NCBI GenBank assembly: GCA_013813765.1
Contig: JACCRC010000212.1
Location: forward strand, 1-34,245
DNA length: 34,245 bases
From: Deltaproteobacteria bacterium
GTDB taxonomy: Bacteria > Myxococcota_A > Polyangia > Haliangiales > Haliangiaceae
Direction of reading: 5' to 3'
The notes beneath the pieces were generated by a model that was not told the DNA's origin, made no database searches, and was given only the letters and a program-made list of their open reading frames with translations. Shown here in pieces: positions 7,625 through 16,316 of the stretch. Every line of letters begins with the position of its first letter. Positions within the stretch are counted from its first letter, which is position 1. The position numbers and the translations under genes were made by a program.

Positions 7625-8392
7625 TCACTGGCTGCTGCGGACGAAGCCCTCCGCCGCCTGCTCGCGAAGGAGGCGGCGAACCTCGGCGCTCGGATTCGAC
7701 GCGGTGCGCTTACGGATCACCGCGTCCTCCCCATCGCCGATGCGAAGCTCGAACCCAGTACGCCGCTCGCGAACTGCCCAGCTCCTGCCATCGGGATGAC
7801 GAAGCTCGATCCAGCTGCCGATGCCCGCCTCGAAGCGCTGCTTCGATCGCTGCTCGTCCACGCTCTGCGGCAGCTTCACGTCGACGCATCCCTTGTTCGC
7901 GCGCGCCCACGCATATGCCTTCTCGAGTGCGTCCTTGCCTTCGGTCTCGAAGCCTTCGGTCAGGGCGGTCAGCCACGCCGTGATCGTCGGGAACACGCAC
8001 CACGAATTACCACTGCTGAAGTCGAACGACACCACCTGCTCGGGCGAGCCACCGAAGCAACCGACGGGGTCGAATGCGTGAACCTCGATCGACGAGATGG
8101 CGAGCGGATACCACGCGCTGTTCCACAGGGCGTGGCTCGAGGTGCTCGAGCGCCCGGCCTCGAACTCGGTTGCGAGGTTCGTCAACCTCGCGCGTTCGCT
8201 GTCGAGCTGCGACGGCTGCATGAAGCGGAGGTCGCCATAGCGCCAGGCTCCGACGTGGCCGAGCACGCGACCGACGTCGAGCGGAAGCGCGCCGCTCTCC
8301 CCGTCATGGCGCGTGATGGCTCCGCGTTTGACGTGCTTGTGTGACCCGAGGGTGCGGACGAACAGTTGAAGCAAGCTGTCGGTGATCACCAC
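7625..8392 (-). CDS. SMI1/KNR4 (SUKH)-like protein with WGR-like C-terminus
   Basis: A 255-residue soluble protein. Residues ~88-146 carry a pattern typical of SMI1/KNR4 (SUKH) folds: HALWNSAWYPLAISS, then FDPVGCFGGSPEQVVSFDFS and a closing PTITAWLTALTEGFE helix. SUKH proteins include many toxin-immunity proteins, but also housekeeping members. Residues ~195-255 (WIELRHPDGRSWAV, TGFELRIGDGEDAV, SAEVRRLLREQAAEGF) resemble a WGR-type beta sheet followed by a helix; this part is less certain. No toxin gene lies next to it, so an immunity role is not supported by context. Start is one of two consecutive GTG codons at 8392/8389 behind AAGGG. It converges on the helicase gene. Confidence 0.65.
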   Translation of the reverse strand: MVITDSLLQLFVRTLGSHKHVKRGAITRHDGESGALPLDVGRVLGHVGAWRYGDLRFMQPSQLDSERARLTNLATEFEAGRSSTSSHALWNSAWYPLAISSIEVHAFDPVGCFGGSPEQVVSFDFSSGNSWCVFPTITAWLTALTEGFETEGKDALEKAYAWARANKGCVDVKLPQSVDEQRSKQRFEAGIGSWIELRHPDGRSWAVRERRTGFELRIGDGEDAVIRKRTASNPSAEVRRLLREQAAEGFVRSSQ

Positions 8393-8470
8393 CCCTTGTA
8401 GCCAGCATCACCGGCCGAGGTCACCAAAATTGGATGGCACGGTCGATCATGCGCGTGGTACGAGCCCCCC

Positions 8471-9448
8471 ATGCGCATGTCGATGATTGCTAAGGGTATG
8501 TTGGTTGGCGCGTTGGTGATCGCGCCGGTGAGTGTGTTCGCTCAGCCCGCCAAGCCGGCGGCGAAGGGTCCGGCGAAACCGGCCGCGCCCGCCTGTGTCG
8601 GCGAGGGGCAGCTCGTCTACGATCCGGCGACGAAGCTCGTCGGTGCGTGCGATTACGAGGACAAGAACTGCGCGGGCGTCGATCCGGCGACCGGCGCCGT
8701 GCGGCCGCTGACCGCGCCTCCGAAGGCTGCGTCCGCATCGGCCGCGCACCTCTCAGCGGCGAAGGACGCCGTCTGCGTCGGCGCGGGGGATGCAAGCTGC
8801 ACGAAGCTTGGCAAGAAGGCGAAGGCAGCGCTCGCGAAGGCCTTCACGAGGGAATCGCAGGCGATCAACGAAGGCAACCCGCAGCCGCGCGACCCGGAGG
8901 CGCGCGTCGTTCTGTCCGACGACAAGGCATTCGCGATCCTCGGCTACGGCGAAGGCGACAGCTACGGCTACGAGCTGTGGGACGTGAAGAAGGACAAGAT
9001 GGTTCGCGTGAAGGCGTGGACGGGCGACCGCGATTTTCGAAAGCAGTACGCGAGTCCCGTCGGATTCGTGGGTGACCTCGTCGTGTTCACGTTCGCACCG
9101 TGCGCGGGGCCGTGCGCCGAGTCGCGCCTGTACACCCGCGCAGGCAAGGCGGTCGGCAAATCGTTCGACGGTGTCGGCGAGCTCCTGACCTTGTCGCCCG
9201 GTGTCGCAGTCGGCTTTGGCCAAGAGGGCGGGGCGGTCACGATCACCGCGAGAGCAAAAGGGGCCAAGGTGTGGAACGAGGGCTCCGAGGGCGCGGCCGA
9301 GAACGGACTCGTGTTCCAGCACGCGGGCGGTCTGTTCCTGGCGCGCGCCGGTACCGAAGGCGACAAGAACGTCGTCGAGATCTTCAAGCTCAAGCCCGAC
9401 GCTTCGGGCAAAGAAGCCCGCGTGACCGCACCGGTCTGCTCGATGTGA
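8471..9448 (+). CDS. Secreted hypothetical protein
   Basis: A 325-residue exported protein. The N-terminus (MRMSMIAKG, then a hydrophobic run ending VSVFA-QPA) is a good Sec signal peptide with cleavage predicted after residue 24. A Lys/Ala/Pro-rich spacer follows, then Cys-containing segments (PACVGEGQLVYDP, GACDYEDKNCAGVDP, AVCVGAGDASC) that may form disulfides. The second half reads as repeated short strands (KAFAILGYGEGDSYGYELWD, VGDLVVFTFAPCAGPC, GVAVGFGQEGGAVTI, NGLVFQHAGGLFLA), suggestive of a beta-propeller-like fold, and the protein ends PVCSM. No family recognised. It is divergent from the SMI1-like gene across 78 bases. Confidence 0.72.
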   Translation: MRMSMIAKGMLVGALVIAPVSVFAQPAKPAAKGPAKPAAPACVGEGQLVYDPATKLVGACDYEDKNCAGVDPATGAVRPLTAPPKAASASAAHLSAAKDAVCVGAGDASCTKLGKKAKAALAKAFTRESQAINEGNPQPRDPEARVVLSDDKAFAILGYGEGDSYGYELWDVKKDKMVRVKAWTGDRDFRKQYASPVGFVGDLVVFTFAPCAGPCAESRLYTRAGKAVGKSFDGVGELLTLSPGVAVGFGQEGGAVTITARAKGAKVWNEGSEGAAENGLVFQHAGGLFLARAGTEGDKNVVEIFKLKPDASGKEARVTAPVCSM

Positions 9449-9500
9449 TCTACGCGCTCGGCGGAACGAGCGGGGATCTGGGAGTGCTCGACACGTTTCC

Positions 9501-9713
9501 TCAGTGCTGAGATGCGCACGCGAACCCGGACCCGTCCCGGCGTTGCGTGCACACGCCGAGCTTCGCCTTGTCGATCACGCACACGTCCGCGACGCGCTCG
9601 CAGACCGCAACCGGATCGCTGGTCGTGCCCGCCGGCTTGGTGCTGCCACCGGGTCCACAGGCAACCAGCAACAGGAGAGCGAGGCAGCGAGGCATGCCTC
9701 GAGGGTAGCGCAT
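9501..9713 (-). CDS. Small Cys-rich lipoprotein
   Basis: A 64- or 70-residue protein. The signal segment MPRCLALLLLVACGPGG ends in a lipobox (L-V-A-C), predicting a lipid anchor. The mature chain of about 50 residues has four cysteines (VCERVADVCVIDKAKLGVCT, then SGFACASQH). Two ATG codons are possible, 9713 and 9695; both have GAGG just upstream. The second gives a more typical signal peptide length. Short Cys-patterned lipoproteins of this kind are common in Myxococcota; the function is unknown. Confidence 0.65.
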   Translation of the reverse strand: MRYPRGMPRCLALLLLVACGPGGSTKPAGTTSDPVAVCERVADVCVIDKAKLGVCTQRRDGSGFACASQH

Positions 9714-9803
9714 CGCCTCGTGTGAGAGGATAGGCTGATCAAGGATCGCAAGGTCTCGATCAGCGACTCACGCGCATGGAGCGCGGGAGGCTTGGGAGGA
9801 CTC

Positions 9804-10247
9804 GTGGAATCAGGTGAGCTCTTCGCGCGGCTGCGCGCTGCGTTTCCAGCGGAAGCGCTGGACTTCGAGGATGCACTCACCGGAGGCACGGACGGTGGCG
9901 AGTTTCGCGAAGCGGTCGCGGGCAAGAACTGGACGGAGCTGGACCCGGTGTTGATCGGGAGGCGCAGCGACGTACTCAGCTTTCTGCAGCCGGAGTACGT
10001 CGTGGCCGTGTTGCCCGCGTTCTTGCTCACGCTGGTGGGGGAGGGAACCTCGACGGGGGCACCGGACACACTGCTGGTGGTGCTCGATCGCGACCAAGAG
10101 CCGCGCTTTGACAAGATCTCGGCGCGCATGACCGAGCCGCAACGCGCGGTGGTGGCGGAGGCGCTGGAGAGCTATGCGGCGGGCACGATAGGTGGGCAAG
10201 CGAGTGCAGCACGCCACGCGATCAACGGCTGGAGGAAGAAACGCTAG
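9804..10247 (+). CDS. DUF6714-like protein
   Basis: A 147-residue soluble protein starting at GTG 9804, which has GGGAGG four to five bases upstream; the in-frame TTG at 9792 overlaps that sequence and is rejected. The layout agrees with the DUF6714 type: an N-terminal LFARLRAAFPAEALDFEDAL helix, a central LSFLQPEYVVAVLPAFLLTLV helix where a set of aromatic and Pro residues is conserved, DTLLVVLDRD, then MTEPQRAVVAEALESYA. Proteins of this type are of unknown function and often occur near immunity-like genes. It ends 52 bases before the CDF transporter and may be cotranscribed with it. Confidence 0.65.
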   Translation: MESGELFARLRAAFPAEALDFEDALTGGTDGGEFREAVAGKNWTELDPVLIGRRSDVLSFLQPEYVVAVLPAFLLTLVGEGTSTGAPDTLLVVLDRDQEPRFDKISARMTEPQRAVVAEALESYAAGTIGGQASAARHAINGWRKKR

Positions 10248-10299
10248 CTCCGCTGCGTTGCGCACGCCGCACGGCTGCCGCACGCGTACAGTACGGCTC

Positions 10300-11325
10300 G
10301 TGGGAGCTGCCGCTTCTCTGAGCTCGGTGATCGTCGCGCTCGCGGGGAACGCGTTCGTCACGATCATCAAGCTGATCGCGTTTCTGTTGTCTGGCTCGCC
10401 GGCAATGCTCTCCGAGGCGATCCACAGCTTCGCCGATACTGGTAACCAGCTGCTCCTGTTCATCGGCCTCAAGCGAGGCCAACGCGCGGCCGACGATCGC
10501 TTTCACTACGGCTACGGCAGCGAGCGCTTCATCTTTGGCATGCTGTCGGCCGCGGGCATCTTCTTCATCGGCTGCGGCATCACGCTGTACCACGGCGTCA
10601 CGTCGCTCATGACGCCTCACTACACGACGCCGAGTGCGCTCACGTTCGGCGTGCTCGCGGCAGCGTTCGTCATTGAAGGAGGCGTCCTCGCGTTCGCGAT
10701 CGTCAGTCTGTCGCGGCAGCGTGGCGATCTACCGTTCATGCGCTACGTGCGCGAACGCGCAGACCCAGCGGCGGTTGCGATTCTCCTCGAGGACAGCGCT
10801 GCAGTCCTCGGGGTGGTGCTGGCCGCGGCAGGAATTGCTGCGACGTACTTCACCGGCAACCCCGTGTTCGACGCGATCGCATCGCTCGTGATCGGGGTCC
10901 TGCTCGGCGTCATCGCGTTCGTCCTCGTGTCGGAGAATCGCGAGATCCTGCTCGGTCGCGCCGTGCCGGAGGGCGTCCAGGAGCGATTCATCGACGTCGT
11001 CCTCGCCCATCCAAGTGTTCGCAGCGTTCGCGACGTGAAGACACGTGAGCTCACGCCCGAGTCGTACATTCTCAAGGCCGAGATCACGTTCGATAACGAC
11101 TACATCGCCGAGAAGCTGAGCGGGGCGTCGACCGAGATCTCGTTCGAGAAGCGTGACCGCGCGTTGCGCCGCGTGTCGGCGATCGTCACCGATCTGATCG
11201 CCACGGAGATCCAGACCCTCGAGGTGCGAATCCGCGAGGTGATTCCGCAGGCCAAGCACATCGACATCGAGGTCGCACATCCGGATCTCATCGGCGCCGA
11301 GGACGACGACGAGCTCCTCGCGTGA
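10300..11325 (+). CDS. Cation diffusion facilitator, ZnT9-like subgroup
   Basis: A 341-residue inner-membrane transporter of the CDF family, which exchanges Zn2+ or another divalent metal for protons. TM1 (VIVALAGNAFVTIIKLIAFL, about 10-29) is followed by TM2 with SEAIHSFADTGNQ, carrying the H42-x-x-x-D46 metal site. In TM5 the usual second H/D-x-x-x-D site is replaced by LLEDSAAVLG (E164, D165), the pattern of the SLC30A9/ZnT9-like branch. The C-terminal ~110 residues form the cytoplasmic domain (VRSVRDVKTRELTPESYILKAEI, a long helix, then HIDIEVAHPD). Start GTG 10300 keeps a natural 8-10 residue lead before TM1; a longer in-frame start at 10192 overlaps the preceding gene. Metal specificity cannot be read from sequence. 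Confidence 0.9.
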   Translation: MGAAASLSSVIVALAGNAFVTIIKLIAFLLSGSPAMLSEAIHSFADTGNQLLLFIGLKRGQRAADDRFHYGYGSERFIFGMLSAAGIFFIGCGITLYHGVTSLMTPHYTTPSALTFGVLAAAFVIEGGVLAFAIVSLSRQRGDLPFMRYVRERADPAAVAILLEDSAAVLGVVLAAAGIAATYFTGNPVFDAIASLVIGVLLGVIAFVLVSENREILLGRAVPEGVQERFIDVVLAHPSVRSVRDVKTRELTPESYILKAEITFDNDYIAEKLSGASTEISFEKRDRALRRVSAIVTDLIATEIQTLEVRIREVIPQAKHIDIEVAHPDLIGAEDDDELLA

Positions 11326-11332
11326 CCGGTCG

Positions 11333-11542
11333 GTGAGCCTGGCGCGGTTCGAATGGCCATTGGTGCCCTTGCTCGGTGTTGGATCGTGGTTCACCGGGAC
11401 CATGGGCGCCGCGCTCGCGACCTACGCGTTCATCTTCTGGGCGCTCGGCCAGGAGGACGTGCGGAGCTGGATGCGGATGCGCTCGACGCCCTCCGCCACG
11501 CCGCGGGCGATTGCTTCATTCGGCGGCGGAAGAACGCGATGA
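11333..11542 (+). CDS. Possible small membrane protein or fragment
   Basis: A GTG-started frame 7 bases after the CDF stop encodes 69 residues. The first ~45 (MSLARFEWPLVPLLGVGSW, then TMGAALATYAFIFWALGQED) form two hydrophobic helices and use GC-rich third positions like real genes here. The last ~20 residues overlap the AraC-type remnant on the other strand and look non-coding. It may be a short membrane protein, the start of a gene truncated by the same event that damaged the regulator, or chance. Confidence 0.25.
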   Translation: MSLARFEWPLVPLLGVGSWFTGTMGAALATYAFIFWALGQEDVRSWMRMRSTPSATPRAIASFGGGRTR

Positions 11543-12022
11543 AGTTGGCCTCGGTCGAGGCCCCCACACGCTCGGCGATCGCGGCGATCTTGAGGTCGGT
11601 CTCGAGCAGGAGCTGCCTCGCGAGCCGCAGCCGCGCTTCATCGTGCTCCGCCCGAAACGACGTTCCCGCCTCCTGCAGCTGACGCTGGAGCGATCGCGAC
11701 GAAACGGCGAGCCAGCGAGCGGCTTCATCGATCGAGGGCCGCTTGCCGGACTGCGATGCGAGATACGTGCGGAGCCGATCGAGAACGGTGGATCCCGCGA
11801 CCACCTCGGCGACCAGTCGATCGATCTCGGTGCCGACGCGCTCATCTCTCTCCCCGAGCCACGCGAGCGCACTGCTCTGGTCGGTGAAGATCGTCGAGCC
11901 GAGATCAGCGTCGAGCACTGGATAGAACCCGGCCATCGCCGCAGGAAGCAGGAGCCGTACGTGTACCGCCCGATCGGCCCGCGAATCATCTCGTCGTACG
12001 TCGCTACCCGCAGCGCCGGCAT
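11430..12022 (-). pseudogene. AraC-family regulator with internal deletion/frameshift
   Basis: Two frames have to be joined to make sense of this region. From ATG 12022 the frame reads MPALRVATYDEMIRGPIGRY and TYGSCFL, an N-terminus like AraC-type regulators common in myxobacteria. Near 11945-11950 the coding signal moves to another frame, which continues MAGFYPVLDADLGSTIFTD, SALAWL and then a complete AraC-type double helix-turn-helix: PSIDEAARWLAVSSRSLQRQ, AGTSFRAEHDEARLRLARQ, IAAIAERVGASTEANF, FRRRMKQSPAAWRR. In intact relatives, as I remember them, roughly 80-100 residues separate these two halves, so an internal deletion that also shifted the frame is the likely cause. A restart inside the second frame could still yield a DNA-binding fragment. 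Confidence 0.6.
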
Positions 12023-12024
12023 CC

Positions 12025-12058
12025 GTGCCGAGCGTACCGGGATTTCCGGGTGCCGAGC
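12025..12058. promoter_or_regulatory. Paired direct repeat GTGCCGAGC upstream of AraC remnant and permeases
   Basis: The 9-base sequence GTGCCGAGC occurs at 12025-12033 and again at 12050-12058, 25 bases apart centre to centre, with CCGG-x5-CCGG between. It sits between the regulator remnant and the divergent permease operon. AraC-type regulators usually bind direct repeats spaced by about two helical turns, so this is a candidate operator; binding is not shown. Confidence 0.3.
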
Positions 12059-12138
12059 TACGAGCTGGCGCTGTACTGAATCGAGCTTGTCGACGGTCTG
12101 GTCCGCAACTAAGCTTGCTGACCGCGGTCGGTCCTCGC

Positions 12139-13376
12139 ATGTTCAACCTCGACCGCTGGCGCGAGATTCTCGACACGCTATGGCGCAACAAGCTGCGCTC
12201 GGCGCTCACCGCGTTCTCCGTGGCGTGGGGCATCTTCATGCTCGTGTTTCTGCTCGGCATGGGCACCGGGCTTCAGAACGGCGTGCAGAAAGAATTTTCG
12301 GACGACGCCACCAATGCGGTGTGGCTGTTCTCCGGCAGGACGTCGATGCCGCACGACGGCATGCCGGTCGGCCGTCGCATCATCTTCACCAACGGTGATG
12401 TCGAGGCGCTGGACGGGTTGATCGGCGTCGACAAGATCACCGGCCGGTTCTTCATCGGTGACGGCAGGCCCAACCTGATGCGGGTGGCCAACAACGTCGG
12501 CTCGTACGACCTGCGCTCCGTGCACCCCGACCACCTCTACCTCGAGAACACGATCATTCTCGAGGGTCGGTTTCTCAACGACCTCGACATCGAGGAGAGG
12601 CGCAAGGTGTGCGTGATCGGCGAGCCGGTCGCGCAATTCCTGTTCGAGACGAGCGCAGGTGTCACCGGCCGCTGGATCGAGATCAACCGGATCCCGTTCC
12701 AGGTCGTCGGTGTTTTCACCGACGAGGGCGGCGAGAACGAGCGGGAGAAGATCTATATCCCGATCACGACGGCGCAGACCGCGTTCAACGGCGCCGATCG
12801 AGTGCACATGACGATGTTCACGATGCACTCCGAGGTCACCGTCGCCGAGTCCAAGCGAATGGCCGACGCGGCAGTGGCCCGACTTGCGGCGGCGCACCAC
12901 TTCTCGCCGGCCGACACGCAGGCGGTGCGCGTTCGAAACAACGTGGAGCAGTTCCAGAACTTCATGCAGATCTTCGCCGGTATCCGCTGGTTCGTTTTGA
13001 TCATGGGCGTCTGCTCGCTGGTCGCCGGCGTGATCGGTGTCTCGAACATCATGATGATCGCGGTGCGCGAACGGACCCGCGAGATCGGGATACGCAAGGC
13101 GCTGGGCGCGAAGCCGTCCGACATCGTGGTGTCGATCATGCAGGAGTCGGTCTTCATCACCACCGTCGCCGGCTACCTCGGGCTGGTCGCCGGAATCGGA
13201 GGGCTCGCGCTGATCGATAACTTGATCCCACCCACCGAGATGTTCGCTCACCCGGAGGTCGACCTGAGCATCGCGCTCGGTGCGACTCTGCTGCTCGTGA
13301 TCGCCGGCGCACTCGCCGGCCTGTTCCCCGCGCGCGTGGCCGCTCGCCTGAATCCGATCAACGCGATGAGGGACGG

Positions 13377-13380
<4 letters not shown>
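12139..13380 (+). CDS. MacB/FtsX-type ABC transporter permease
   Basis: A 413-residue membrane protein starting MFNLDRWREILDTLWRNKLR. TM1 (about residues 21-43, LTAFSVAWGIFMLVFLLGMG) is followed by a ~230-residue periplasmic domain of the MacB_PCD type (GRFLNDLDIEERRKVCVIGE, FQVVGVFTDEGGENEREKIY). The C-terminal FtsX domain has three TMs and the typical VSNIMMIAVRERTREIGIRK coupling motif. Such permeases work with an ATPase and often a membrane-fusion protein to move lipopeptides, lipoproteins or macrolides out of the inner membrane by mechanotransmission. Its stop overlaps the next permease start (ATGA), so the two are translationally coupled and probably heterodimerise. No ATPase gene lies in the window. 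Confidence 0.9.
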
Positions 13381-14639
<1,259 letters not shown>

Positions 14640-14675
14640 TGACCGACCGCTCGGTCCGCGTGGTATCTCGCGATC

Positions 14676-15473
14676 ATGAGTACGGGGCGCTATCGTCGCT
14701 ACGTCGCGCTCGGCGATAGCAGCACCGAAGGTCTCGATGACCCCGACGGGGCAGGACACTACCGCGGCTGGGCCGATCGCCTCGCGGAGCACATCGCGCG
14801 CGCGAACCCGGGCCTGGAGTACGCGAACCTCGCGGTGCGCGGTCGTAGTGCGGGCGAGATCGCGGCGACCCAGCTCGCGCCCGCCCTCGCCATGCGACCC
14901 GATCTCGCGACGGTCGTCGCGGGGATGAACGACCTGTTGCGGCGCAACTTCGACGCGAGCCGGGTCGCGGGACACGTCGCCAAGATGGTGCACGAGTTGA
15001 TCGCGGTCGGTGCGACCGTCGTGACCTTCACGATTCCCGACGTCTCGGGCCGCATGCGGCTTGGCCGCACCCTGACAGCGCGCACCGACGCGCTCAATCG
15101 CGAGCTACGACGGATGGCGCAGGACAGCGGCGCGAACCTCCTCGATCTTGCGAGCTACGAGCTCGCATACGACGATCGCATGTGGGCTCGTGATCGCATT
15201 CACGGAAACGCCGCGGGTCACGCCGCGATCGCAAACGAGCTCGCACACGTGCTCGGCATTCCGGATGCGGCGCCCGGTGCGCTGTCTGCAGCGCTCGAGC
15301 CGCCCGTCTCGCGCGGTCGCTTCGAGGTGCTTGCCGAGGACCTCCGGTGGGTGCGTCTCTATGTGTTGCCATGGGCGTGGCGCCGGTTGCGCGGCCGGAC
15401 CACGGGCGACGGCATCACGGCGAAGCGACCCACGCCACGGGTGGTCGTGCCTCGGGATCCGCCGGGCGGGTAG
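14676..15473 (+). CDS. SGNH/GDSL-family hydrolase
   Basis: A 265-residue esterase-like protein with the four SGNH blocks: GDSSTEG (13-19, nucleophile Ser15), the block II glycine in LAVRG (52-56), GMND (83-86, with the block III Asn) and DRIH (173-176, catalytic Asp173 and His176). No signal peptide is visible, so a cytoplasmic or membrane-peripheral site is inferred. The family cleaves acyl esters on lipids, sugars or proteins. Residues beyond ~200 form an Arg/Pro-rich basic tail (RWVRLYVLPWAWRRLRGR), which may touch membranes. The PlsC-type acyltransferase follows after 9 bases, so the pair probably works on acyl lipids. Confidence 0.9.
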   Translation: MSTGRYRRYVALGDSSTEGLDDPDGAGHYRGWADRLAEHIARANPGLEYANLAVRGRSAGEIAATQLAPALAMRPDLATVVAGMNDLLRRNFDASRVAGHVAKMVHELIAVGATVVTFTIPDVSGRMRLGRTLTARTDALNRELRRMAQDSGANLLDLASYELAYDDRMWARDRIHGNAAGHAAIANELAHVLGIPDAAPGALSAALEPPVSRGRFEVLAEDLRWVRLYVLPWAWRRLRGRTTGDGITAKRPTPRVVVPRDPPGG

Positions 15474-15482
15474 CGACGGAAC

Positions 15483-16241
15483 GTGATAGACGATCGCGTG
15501 ACCAAGGCTGGCCCGATCGTCGGAGTGTGGGCGTACGCCGAGTTCGGCGCCGTGATCAGCGCTTTCTTGCCGATCATGGCGGTGTCGTCGTGGCGCCATC
15601 GCGGCGACCCGACCCAGCGCGCGCCCGGCCAGTGGATGCGCCGAATCGGTCGCACGGCGACCCGGCTCTCGACGCTGTGGAAGTTCGACATCGAGGGCGA
15701 GCGTCCCGCCGACATCGATACGCGCGGCTACGTCGTGATCGCGAACCACGAGTCAGGGGCGGATCCGTTTCTGCTCTCGTTCCTCCCGTGGGACATGCGG
15801 TGGGTCGCCAAGGAGTCGTTGTTCAAGCAACCGCTCAGCGGGTGGGCGATGCGCCTCAGTGGCGACATCCCGCTGCGCCGCGGCGAGGGCGAGAGCGTGC
15901 GCGCATGCCTTGCCGAGTGCGAGCGGGCGATCCGCGCCGGCATCTCGGTGATGATGTTCCCCGAGGGAACTCGATCAACGGACGCCTTGATGCCGTTCAA
16001 ATCCGGCGCGTTCGATCTCGCCATCCGCACGGGCGCGCCGATCCTGCCGGTCGTGCTCGCGGGTACGCGCGCGATGCGTCCCAAGCACTCGCGGTGGTTC
16101 GGCCGGGCCCACGCTGGCGCGAAGATCCTCGCGCCCATTTCGACGACCGGCATGACGGCGGCGGATCTCGGCACCCTCCGCGAGACCGCCCGCGATGCGA
16201 TCGCAGCCGCGCTCCCGGAGCTTCGCGCACGTTACGTCTGA
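15483..16241 (+). CDS. PlsC-type 1-acyl-glycerol-phosphate acyltransferase
   Basis: A 252-residue acyltransferase. Motif I is NHESGAD (88-94, H-x4-D with His89 and Asp94), motif III is FPEGTRS (159-165) and motif IV lies around ILPVVLAGT. A hydrophobic segment near the N-terminus (VGVWAYAEFGAVISAFLPIMA) anchors it at the inner membrane. The family transfers an acyl chain from acyl-ACP or acyl-CoA to lysophosphatidic acid or a related acceptor. Start may be GTG 15483 or GTG 15498 (MTKAGPIVG). The adjacent SGNH hydrolase suggests a deacylation/reacylation pair; the exact substrate is not known. Confidence 0.88.
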   Translation: MIDDRVTKAGPIVGVWAYAEFGAVISAFLPIMAVSSWRHRGDPTQRAPGQWMRRIGRTATRLSTLWKFDIEGERPADIDTRGYVVIANHESGADPFLLSFLPWDMRWVAKESLFKQPLSGWAMRLSGDIPLRRGEGESVRACLAECERAIRAGISVMMFPEGTRSTDALMPFKSGAFDLAIRTGAPILPVVLAGTRAMRPKHSRWFGRAHAGAKILAPISTTGMTAADLGTLRETARDAIAAALPELRARYV

Positions 16242-16256
16242 GCTGCGCGCCGCAGC
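16242..16256 (+). terminator. Hairpin directly after the acyltransferase stop
   Basis: GCTGCG-CGC-CGCAGC forms a perfect 6-bp stem with a 3-base loop, starting one base after the TGA. There is no T-run behind it, so it may be a pause or RNA-stabilising hairpin rather than a classical intrinsic terminator. Confidence 0.35.
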
Positions 16257-16316
16257 GCTTCGCCGCTGTGATGCCTGACCCCTTCCGCCGCCGAAACTCT
16301 GCCACTGTAGCAAGCC

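Noticed and set aside
7625-8392. SMI1-like gene as part of a toxin-immunity locus
   Set aside because: No polymorphic toxin, Rhs repeat or secretion gene lies near it, so the immunity reading is not supported here.
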